5,283 nt of DNA from Pleionea sp041591085 (GTDB lineage Bacteria > Pseudomonadota > Gammaproteobacteria > Enterobacterales > Kangiellaceae). Location of the stretch: positions 1 through 5,283 of the forward strand of contig JBFHSP010000211.1 in the NCBI GenBank assembly GCA_041591085.1, in the 5' to 3' direction. Position numbers and translations under genes: made by a program. The notes beneath the pieces were generated by a model. The model made no database searches, had not been told where the DNA came from, and worked only from the letters and a program-made list of their open reading frames with translations. Below are positions 1 through 5,283 of this stretch, piece by piece. Within the stretch, counting starts at the first letter, position 1; each line of letters opens with the position of its first letter.

Positions 1-1084
1 AAAATTTTTCTTTGATACCGACAGTAAAGTGTCGCTCGACAGTTATAACGAAAAACTTAAAGCGATTGTGTTTCAAAACAAACTGGGTAGCTTGTTTGAT
101 AAAACAGAGCGAGTGAAACAACTCGCGCAGGCCATTGCTCATAAAATAGGTGCTGATGAAACCAAAGTCAGTCGCGCTGCCGAGCTATGCAAGAGCGATT
201 TAATGACCAACATGGTGTATGAGTTCCCAGATTTACAAGGCATTATGGGAAAACATTATGCGATTAAGCAAGGTGAAGATGTCGAAGTTGCAGAAGCCCT
301 AGATGAAATATACTGGCCTAAATTTTCAGGTGATCAATTACCTAAAACTAAAACCGGATTAGTGTTAGCGCTCGCTGACAGAATTGATACCTTAGTCGGC
401 ATTTTTGGCATTGGCCAAGCGCCCACAGGTGCTAAAGATCCTTTTGCCCTAAGAAGAGCATCAGTAGGTGTATTACGGTTGCTTATTGAAAATAAGCTCA
501 GTTTGAGTTTAGAAGAGCTGATCCAGTTTAGTATAAATAGCTTTAACAATTTACTTAAAACCGACGGTTTAATGGAACAACTACTCGGGTTTTTCAATGC
601 CAGAATGCAGGCTTTGTTATCTGAGCAAGGTTTCTCGACCCCTGTCATTCAGTCAGTCTGTTCTCTGAATTTGACTTCTCCGTTTGATATTAGTCGTCGC
701 ATTGATGCGGTTAACCATTTCTCTAAATTAGATGCATCTGAAGCCTTAGCGGCCGCTAATAAGCGCGTTAAAAATATTTTGGACAAATCGGATATTGAAT
801 TAACTGGTGATGTAAATTCCGGATTATTAGAGGCCGATGCTGAAAAAGCCTTAGCTGAAGCTCTTAAACAAGCAAAAACTCAAGTTGACGGTTTAATGCA
901 AGAGTTAAACTACAAGCAAGCGCTTACTAACTTAGCATCTCTAAGAGAGCCTATCGATGTGTTTTTTGATAATGTAATGGTTAATGACGAGCGTAAAGAC
1001 ATAAAGCTCAATCGTTATCAGATCCTATCTCAGCTTAATGAATTATTCTCGCAAGTTGCCGATATCAGCTTACTGCAAAAATAA
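1..1084 (+). CDS. glyS: Glycyl-tRNA synthetase beta subunit, 3' part (5' end outside window)
   Basis: Tetrameric (alpha2beta2) bacterial GlyRS charges tRNA-Gly with glycine in the cytoplasm; the beta subunit supplies tRNA recognition. The reading frame is open from base 2 (first codon AAA) to a TAA at 1082-1084, giving 360 codons, roughly the C-terminal half of a family protein of about 690 residues. The frame begins with KFFFDTD, which matches the internal family motif RFFFxTD, so a GTG at 29 is not the real start. Visible landmarks are the block with CKSDLMTNMVYEF and MGKHYA (about 188-262), typical of the HD-like domain; ALADRIDTLVGIFGIGQ and KDPFALRRA (about 374-460); and a C-terminal helical anticodon-binding region with AAANKRVKNIL (about 746-781), ending VADISLLQK. 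glyQ is expected upstream, beyond the left edge. The gene converges on gyrB with a 72-nt spacer. No frameshift or missing motif is seen. Confidence 0.97.
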   Translation, partial: KFFFDTDSKVSLDSYNEKLKAIVFQNKLGSLFDKTERVKQLAQAIAHKIGADETKVSRAAELCKSDLMTNMVYEFPDLQGIMGKHYAIKQGEDVEVAEALDEIYWPKFSGDQLPKTKTGLVLALADRIDTLVGIFGIGQAPTGAKDPFALRRASVGVLRLLIENKLSLSLEELIQFSINSFNNLLKTDGLMEQLLGFFNARMQALLSEQGFSTPVIQSVCSLNLTSPFDISRRIDAVNHFSKLDASEALAAANKRVKNILDKSDIELTGDVNSGLLEADAEKALAEALKQAKTQVDGLMQELNYKQALTNLASLREPIDVFFDNVMVNDERKDIKLNRYQILSQLNELFSQVADISLLQK

Positions 1085-1095
1085 CCTAAAACTAA

Positions 1096-1127
1096 AAAGC
1101 CTAAACCCTTCTACGAGTTTAGGCTTT
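1096..1127. terminator. Bidirectional rho-independent terminator between glyS and gyrB
   Basis: A perfect 11-bp inverted repeat, AAAGCCTAAAC (1096-1106) and GTTTAGGCTTT (1117-1127), encloses a 10-nt loop. It starts 12 nt after the glyS stop and ends 29 nt before the gyrB stop on the other strand. Read on the minus strand (for gyrB), the stem is followed by a T-rich run, CTTTTTAGTTTTAGG, which is a good U-tract. Read on the plus strand (for glyS), the tail is CTTTAATT, which is weaker. It therefore probably ends both transcripts, the gyrB one more efficiently. The rest of the spacer (1085-1156) shows nothing else. Confidence 0.85.
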
Positions 1128-1156
1128 AATTCCGAACCAGAAATTAAGACTTTAAA

Positions 1157-3580
1157 TTAAACGTCTAGGTTAGCCACTGCTAACGCATTTGACTCAATAA
1201 ATTCACGTCGCGGTTCCACCTGATCACCCATTAAACATGTAAATAGCTGATCAGCACCAACGGCATCTTCAATGGTTACTTGCAACATACGACGGGTACT
1301 AGGATCCATAGTGGTTTCCCACAGCTGATCAGGGTTCATTTCACCTAAACCTTTGTAACGTTGAATAGATAAACCACGTTTAGATTGATTCATCAGCCAA
1401 GTTAAGGCTTCTTCAAAAGTAGCAACCTCTAACTGGCTGTTACCCCTTTGTATGTAAGCACCTACTTCTAGTAAATCACCTATCTTTTCACCAAGCTCTT
1501 TAATTTTTCGATAATCATTTGAGCCAAAGAACTCATGATCAAATACAAACTCATGCACAAGCCCGTGATGAGTCATAATCACTTTAGGTAACTTATTATG
1601 TCGCTCTAAATCATCAATGGCAGATACTTCATATCGAACCGCTCCTGCAGTTTGATCGTATTCGATTTTCTCTTTTAGAACTTCAATCCACTGATTCACT
1701 GGTTGTTCAGATTTTAAATCTTCAACGGTCAGAGCAGGCATATACACCATTTGCTCCAAAATTTCTTTAGGATACAAACGAGATAAACGGTTAATCAGTT
1801 TTTGCACACCTCTAAATTCTGCAACCAGAGACTCTAATGGTGCTCCGGAAAGCGCAGGTGCTTGAGGATTAACAAATAGTTGCGCTTCATCCAAAGCCAT
1901 ATTGGTTAAGTACTCATCCAAAGCAGGATCATCTTTAATATAAGTTTCTTGCTTGCCTTTTTTAACTTTATACAAAGGCGGCTGAGCAATATAGATGTAT
2001 CCATTTTCTATAAACTGCGGCATTTGACGGTAGAAAAAAGTTAATAGCAGAGTTCTAATATGAGCACCATCAACATCGGCATCGGTCATAATTATGATTC
2101 GATGATAACGCACCTTTTCTGGATTAAACTCTTCTCGGCCAATGCCACAACCTAATGCGGTAATAAGCGTGCCTACTTCTTGCGAAGAAAGCATTTTATC
2201 AAAACGCGCTTTCTCAACATTTAGAATTTTACCCTTTAAAGGCAAAATCGCTTGATTCTTGCGGTTACGCCCTTGTTTAGCGGATCCACCGGCCGAATCA
2301 CCCTCCACAATGTACAGCTCTGATAATGCAGGGTCTTTTTCTTGGCAATCAGCCAGTTTTCCAGGAAGCCCAGCAATATCTAGCGCACCTTTACGACGAG
2401 TCATTTCACGCGCTTTACGCGCTGCTTCGCGAGCTCTGGCTGCGTCTACCATTTTATTAACAATAGTTTTAGCTTCGTTAGGACTCTCTAATAAGAACTC
2501 ACTGAATTTTTCACCCATCGACTGCTCAACTGCAGCTTTCACCTCAGATGAAACGAGCTTATCTTTGGTTTGTGACGAAAACTTTGGATCAGGCACTTTA
2601 ACTGAAACGACTGCCGTTAGCCCTTCTCGAGCATCGTCTCCAGAAGTGTTGACCTTACCTTTATTTAACCCTTCCTTTTCGATAAAGGTATTTAAGGTTC
2701 TGGTTAAGGCACCACGAAATCCTGCTAAATGGGTACCACCATCTCGTTGCGGAATATTGTTGGTAAAGCAATAAATGTTTTCTTGATAACCATCGTTCCA
2801 CTGCAATGCCACTTCAACACTGATGCCATCTTCTTCTCGGTCCATAGTGAAGTGAAATACTTTTTGGTGAATGGGTGTTTTATTGCGGTTTAAGTACTCT
2901 ACAAAAGCCTGAATACCGCCTTCATATTTGAATTGTTCATTTTTGCCGGTACGTTCATCTTTTAACAAAATTGAAACACCAGAGTTAAGGAATGAGAGCT
3001 CTCGTAATCGTTTCGCTAAAATATCGTAGTGAAACTCAATATTACTGAATATTTTTGGACTCGGGTGAAAGCGCACTTCTGTACCTGTTTGCTCACTCTC
3101 TCCGACTACTGCTAATGGCGCTTGCGGTTCACCTAAATGATAAATTTGCTCATGGACTTTGCCTTGGCGACGAATGGTTAGAGTCAACTTATCAGACAAT
3201 GCATTAACAACTGACACCCCTACCCCGTGTAATCCACCGGATACTTTATAAGAGTTATCATCAAACTTTCCGCCAGCGTGCAGTACAGTCATAATAACTT
3301 GAGCTGCTGAAACACCTTCTTCAGGATGAATATCAACTGGAATACCACGGCCATCATCAGAAACTGATATCGAGTTGTCGGCATGAATAGTGACTTTAAT
3401 ATCATTACAGTGGCCAGCTAAGGCCTCATCAATCGAATTATCGACTACCTCAAACACCATATGGTGTAAACCGGTGCCATCATCGGTATCACCGATATAC
3501 ATACCTGGTCTTTTTCTTACTGCATCGAGACCTTTTAGAACTTTTATGCTTGATGAGCCGTATTCAGAATTTCCAGCCAT
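1157..3580 (-). CDS. gyrB: DNA gyrase subunit B
   Basis: ATPase subunit of the type IIA topoisomerase that introduces negative supercoils as GyrA2GyrB2. The gene is complete at 807 aa, close to the E. coli length of 804. The N-terminal GHKL ATPase domain shows EVVDN (catalytic Glu44, Mg-binding Asn48), DDGRGIP (75-81) and the ATP lid GGLHGVGVSVVNALS (115-129). The transducer domain has QRDGGTH (278-284) and QTKDKL with the ATP-contacting Lys339. The TOPRIM domain has VEGDSAGG (Glu426), LPLKGK (446-451) and TDADVDGAHI (Asp500, 502, 504). The gammaproteobacterial insert follows, then the tail motif IQRYKGLGEMNPDQLW (739-754). Residues equivalent to E. coli Arg136, Asp426 and Lys447, known coumarin and quinolone sites, are wild type (Arg138, Asp428, Lys449). 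The ATG at 3580 is chosen because the N-terminus aligns with the family (SSSIKVLKGLDAVRKRPGMY) and an AAGG lies upstream. The gene starts 16 nt after the recF stop, probably in one operon with it. Confidence 0.99.
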   Translation of the reverse strand: MAGNSEYGSSSIKVLKGLDAVRKRPGMYIGDTDDGTGLHHMVFEVVDNSIDEALAGHCNDIKVTIHADNSISVSDDGRGIPVDIHPEEGVSAAQVIMTVLHAGGKFDDNSYKVSGGLHGVGVSVVNALSDKLTLTIRRQGKVHEQIYHLGEPQAPLAVVGESEQTGTEVRFHPSPKIFSNIEFHYDILAKRLRELSFLNSGVSILLKDERTGKNEQFKYEGGIQAFVEYLNRNKTPIHQKVFHFTMDREEDGISVEVALQWNDGYQENIYCFTNNIPQRDGGTHLAGFRGALTRTLNTFIEKEGLNKGKVNTSGDDAREGLTAVVSVKVPDPKFSSQTKDKLVSSEVKAAVEQSMGEKFSEFLLESPNEAKTIVNKMVDAARAREAARKAREMTRRKGALDIAGLPGKLADCQEKDPALSELYIVEGDSAGGSAKQGRNRKNQAILPLKGKILNVEKARFDKMLSSQEVGTLITALGCGIGREEFNPEKVRYHRIIIMTDADVDGAHIRTLLLTFFYRQMPQFIENGYIYIAQPPLYKVKKGKQETYIKDDPALDEYLTNMALDEAQLFVNPQAPALSGAPLESLVAEFRGVQKLINRLSRLYPKEILEQMVYMPALTVEDLKSEQPVNQWIEVLKEKIEYDQTAGAVRYEVSAIDDLERHNKLPKVIMTHHGLVHEFVFDHEFFGSNDYRKIKELGEKIGDLLEVGAYIQRGNSQLEVATFEEALTWLMNQSKRGLSIQRYKGLGEMNPDQLWETTMDPSTRRMLQVTIEDAVGADQLFTCLMGDQVEPRREFIESNALAVANLDV

Positions 3581-3591
3581 ATTTAAAATTA

Positions 3592-3595
3592 CCTT
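3592..3595 (-). promoter_or_regulatory. gyrB ribosome binding site
   Basis: On the minus strand AAGG (within TAAGGT) lies 11 nt upstream of the gyrB ATG at 3580, a slightly long spacing. It begins 1 nt after the TAA stop of recF (3599-3597). Ribosomes finishing recF would therefore end on top of the gyrB initiation region, which allows translational coupling. Confidence 0.6.
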
Positions 3596-3596
3596 A

Positions 3597-4691
3597 TTAT
3601 TTTATTCGGTGAAACTGACCATGTTCCACGTGAAACATGGTGCCATTATACCTTGAAATTGACTCTGGCAGTGAGTCTTCTGTGATACTTGTAGCAACTA
3701 ATTGTACGTTACTTTGCGATAATATTGCCTTAAATAGAAGCCCCTGATGCTCATCATCGAGCTCCGCACTGACATCATCCAAACCCAACAAAACTTGTTT
3801 GCTACCAGCTTTTTCCATTGCGTTAATTAACGCTAAATAGAGGGAGTTAATAGCCATTTTTAATTGCCCTCTCGATCCCGTTTCAAAAAGCCAATGCTCG
3901 CCGAGTTTAAACTTGAAGTCTGCCTTATGACAACCGGCTGAAGTAAAACCCCGTTGGATATCTATTTTTAAATTTTTGCTCAGCGTATCGCTTAGTTCAG
4001 TATTTTTGGACCATCCAGATTGAAACAGCAACTCAAGCGTATCGTTTCCCTTAACTAAGCTATTACTCAACAAAAACTGATTAATCTCCAAAATAAAGTT
4101 ACTTCTCATAGCATTGATTTTTGACGACATAGAAACTAATTGATCGGTCCAAACAGTTAAATCCTGCTCGGAAGCTTTTCTACTTTGGATCATCTTAAGC
4201 AATTGATTACGTTGTTTGAGCACTCGGTTAAAGCTTTGCCATAACTCAAAATAAGATTGTTCCACGTGAAACAATCCCCAATCCAACAACTTTAACCGAT
4301 GAGATCGAGATGAAGACACTTCTTCATATAACGATGGATACAATACTAAGTAGGGTAAGTAGCGAGATAGGTCAGCTAAACGAGACGTTAATTGTCCGTT
4401 GACCTTAGCTCTAAATAAACCCGAGCGTTGGCGCTGAATTGCTATTGGAACAGTTAAAGCGTCATTAAGCAACTTAGCAGAAACCGTTAAATCTTGTGAG
4501 TCAGTGTTTAGAATATGCCTGACTTGATTGGTTCGAAAAGAGCGACCTCGAGAAAGAAAAGAGAGTGCCTCTAACAGACTGGTTTTACCGGACCCGTTTT
4601 CACCAATAATAATGGTGAGCAAAGGATCAAAATCTAAGGTAGCACTCTTGATATTACGAACATTATTAACACGTAGTTGAGAAAGCAACAT
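3597..4691 (-). CDS. recF: DNA replication and repair protein RecF
   Basis: SMC/ABC-like ATPase that, with RecO and RecR, helps load RecA at SSB-coated gaps and supports restart of stalled forks. The gene is complete at 364 aa (E. coli 357). The N-terminus MLLSQLRVNNVRNI fits the family pattern and supports the ATG at 4691. Walker A is GENGSGKT (30-37). WGLFHVEQ (138-145) and LKQRNQLL (158-165) match the conserved RecF middle. GCHKAD (253-258) corresponds to the usual GPHRAD block. The ABC signature is SRGQLK (273-278), and Walker B plus D-loop is LGLDDVSAELDDE (302-314). The ATPase core is intact but several positions depart from the common form: Gly272 before SRGQ, Cys254 for Pro, and Ala309 for the Ser of SELD. 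It lies 9 nt after dnaN and 16 nt before gyrB. No good Shine-Dalgarno precedes it, suggesting coupling to dnaN. Two parS motifs are embedded in its coding sequence. Confidence 0.97.
   Translation of the reverse strand: MLLSQLRVNNVRNIKSATLDFDPLLTIIIGENGSGKTSLLEALSFLSRGRSFRTNQVRHILNTDSQDLTVSAKLLNDALTVPIAIQRQRSGLFRAKVNGQLTSRLADLSRYLPYLVLYPSLYEEVSSSRSHRLKLLDWGLFHVEQSYFELWQSFNRVLKQRNQLLKMIQSRKASEQDLTVWTDQLVSMSSKINAMRSNFILEINQFLLSNSLVKGNDTLELLFQSGWSKNTELSDTLSKNLKIDIQRGFTSAGCHKADFKFKLGEHWLFETGSRGQLKMAINSLYLALINAMEKAGSKQVLLGLDDVSAELDDEHQGLLFKAILSQSNVQLVATSITEDSLPESISRYNGTMFHVEHGQFHRIK
3622..3637. promoter_or_regulatory. parS: parS site (ParB-binding centromere motif), copy 1, in recF 3' end
   Basis: The sequence TGTTCCACGTGAAACA fits the conserved chromosomal parS pattern TGTTNCACGTGAAACA at every position and is 15 of 16 to the fully palindromic form. 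The dyad symmetry extends 3 bp further on each side (CCA/TGG), giving a 22-bp palindrome at 3619-3640 with one mismatched pair. In known systems ParB binds parS, loads as a CTP-dependent sliding clamp and recruits condensin, and ParA then moves the origin. On the minus strand it encodes RecF residues Phe353-His-Val-Glu-His357. It lies 41 bp upstream of gyrB. Confidence 0.9.
3645..3671 (-). promoter_or_regulatory. Possible gyrB promoter inside the 3' end of recF
   Basis: The minus strand carries a perfect -10 hexamer TATAAT at 3650-3645. The best -35 candidate is CTGCCA at 3671-3666 (4 of 6 matches to TTGACA) with a short 15-bp spacer; there is no TGn extended -10. Transcription would start near 3636-3639, about 57 nt before the gyrB ATG, at the edge of the parS motif (3622-3637). 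The hexamer also encodes Tyr-Asn of RecF, so a chance match is possible. An independent gyrB promoter would make sense because gyrase is needed at far higher levels than RecF. This is inference from motif and position only. Confidence 0.35.
4258..4273. promoter_or_regulatory. parS: parS site, copy 2, in mid recF
   Basis: This is identical base for base to the copy at 3622-3637 (TGTTCCACGTGAAACA) and in the same orientation, with the centres 636 bp apart. Here too the symmetry extends 3 bp on each side, with different flanks (GAT/ATC), giving a 22-bp palindrome at 4255-4276 with one mismatched pair. It encodes RecF residues Phe141-His-Val-Glu-Gln145, in the same codon phase as the other copy. 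Two exact copies within one gene make chance very unlikely. Confidence 0.9.
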
Positions 4692-4700
4692 TTATAGGTG

Positions 4701-5283
4701 TTATAGCCTCATTGGCATAATCACATAAACACTTGAGGTATCATCCATTGCTTCTACTAATAAACTACTATTAGCGTCGCTAAATGACAATTTAATCTGC
4801 TCTGCCGCTATTGTATTAAGTACGTCAAGCATGTAGTTAACATTGAAACCCATTTCTAATTCAGGGCCCGAGTAATCTACCGCCAAGTGGATCTCAGCTT
4901 CTTCCTGTTCTGGGTTATTTGAATTAATTTGTACGTTGCCTTGGCTCAAATTAAACCTTACACCTCTAAACTTTTCATTACACAAAATGGCCGCTTTTTG
5001 CAGGGCTTCTTTCATTTCTATCCGCGAACAAGACAGCATTTTATCACTGCCTTTAGGTAGCACTTTTTCATAATCTGGGTACTTTCCGTCGACCAGTTTT
5101 GACGTGAAACTAAAATGATCTGAAGAAGCCTTAATGTGGTTATTACTGATTTGTAACTTAACCGCTTCATCGACACTGGATAAAAATCGATTCAGTTCAA
5201 TCACCCCTTTTCTAGGAATAATCGCTTGTTGTCTATCAGATAGCTCACTCGTGATAGCAATTTTAGATAAAGCTAGTCGATGG
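4701..5283 (-). CDS. dnaN: DNA polymerase III beta subunit (sliding clamp), 3' part
   Basis: The beta clamp is a ring-shaped dimer that tethers DNA polymerase III to DNA and docks other repair and replication proteins. The frame is open from the right edge (first full codon His at 5282-5280) to a TAA at 4703-4701, giving 193 residues of a protein usually about 366 long; the 5' half is outside the window. It starts at HRLA, the domain II segment that contributes to the protein-binding pocket (E. coli His175-Leu177). It continues with IIPRKGVIEL, FTSKLVDGKYPDYEKVLPK, AILCNEKFRGVRF (pocket Arg region), NNPEQEEAE and GFNVNYMLDVLN. It ends in the canonical C-terminus YVIMPMRL, whose last residues form the hydrophobic binding cleft. 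A GTG at 5204 is an internal Val codon, not a start. It lies upstream of recF by 9 nt; dnaA is expected further right. Confidence 0.98.
   Translation of the reverse strand, partial: HRLALSKIAITSELSDRQQAIIPRKGVIELNRFLSSVDEAVKLQISNNHIKASSDHFSFTSKLVDGKYPDYEKVLPKGSDKMLSCSRIEMKEALQKAAILCNEKFRGVRFNLSQGNVQINSNNPEQEEAEIHLAVDYSGPELEMGFNVNYMLDVLNTIAAEQIKLSFSDANSSLLVEAMDDTSSVYVIMPMRL

Noticed and set aside
29..31. GTG as a start codon for the glyS-frame protein
   Set aside because: The frame stays open upstream to the window edge and encodes the internal family motif FFFDTD, so the GTG is an internal Val codon.
334..648. 104-codon open frame antisense to glyS
   Set aside because: Shadow of the conserved glyS frame; no recognisable domain and no ribosome binding site noted.
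1222..1330. Four GATC sites within 109 bp near the 3' end of gyrB
   Set aside because: Three fall on Asp-Gln codons and one on Asp-Pro in conserved GyrB motifs (GDQVEP, ADQLF, MDPST, PDQLW), so protein sequence and codon choice explain the cluster.
1551..1808. DnaA-box-like nonamers TCATGCACA (1551-1559) and TTTTGCACA (1800-1808)
   Set aside because: Each has one mismatch to TTATNCACA, they are isolated and lie within conserved gyrB codons with no AT-rich unwinding region nearby. There is no sign of an origin inside the window.
2259..2774. 171-codon open frame antisense to gyrB
   Set aside because: Lies opposite the highly conserved TOPRIM and transducer coding region; low-complexity Ser/Ala-rich translation with no family resemblance.
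3390..3656. 88-codon plus-strand open frame across the gyrB start and recF end
   Set aside because: Antisense to two conserved genes. Its MFHVKH segment is only the near-palindromic parS read from the other strand.
5096..5111. parS-like sequence GTTTTGACGTGAAACT in dnaN
   Set aside because: It matches the palindromic parS consensus at only 12 of 16 positions, with one half damaged including the central CACGTG, and it encodes the conserved clamp segment FTSK. It could be a decayed half-site but is not a supportable ParB site.
5202..5204. GTG as a start codon for the dnaN-frame protein
   Set aside because: The frame continues upstream to the window edge, encoding HRLA through IIPRKG of the clamp, so the GTG is an internal Val codon.

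Overview
The window is a 5.3 kb piece of a gammaproteobacterial chromosome next to the replication-initiation gene cluster. On the minus strand it holds the conserved order dnaN (5' end beyond the right edge), recF, gyrB, read right to left. On the plus strand it holds the 3' half of glyS, the glycyl-tRNA synthetase beta subunit. glyS and gyrB converge on one short intergenic hairpin. The convergent layout, the long gammaproteobacterial GyrB (807 aa) and the two-subunit GlyRS point to a Gammaproteobacteria lineage resembling Alteromonadales or Oceanospirillales. The DNA looks moderately AT-rich. I cannot name the genus from sequence alone.

Layout: glyS 3' part (1-1084, +); 72-nt convergent spacer with a perfect 11-bp hairpin (1096-1127) that can terminate both genes; gyrB (1157-3580, -); a 16-nt gap carrying the gyrB ribosome binding site; recF (3597-4691, -); a 9-nt gap; dnaN 3' part (4701-5283, -). 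Nearly all the DNA is coding. The tight spacing suggests that dnaN, recF and gyrB are co-transcribed. dnaN (sliding clamp), recF (gap repair and RecA loading) and gyrB (negative supercoiling) all serve replication. glyS is an unrelated translation gene that happens to converge on them.

The most interesting signal is not a gene. Two identical 16-bp copies of the chromosomal centromere motif parS (TGTTCCACGTGAAACA, at 3622-3637 and 4258-4273) lie inside recF, 636 bp apart. Both sit in the same orientation and reading-frame phase, so each encodes Phe-His-Val-Glu in RecF. This implies a chromosomal ParABS segregation system in the host, with ParB loading beside the origin. The left copy lies next to a perfect TATAAT hexamer, which may be a gyrB promoter whose start point would fall at the edge of parS. 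I see no wholly new system here. The parS pair and its possible link to gyrB transcription are what deserve a second look.
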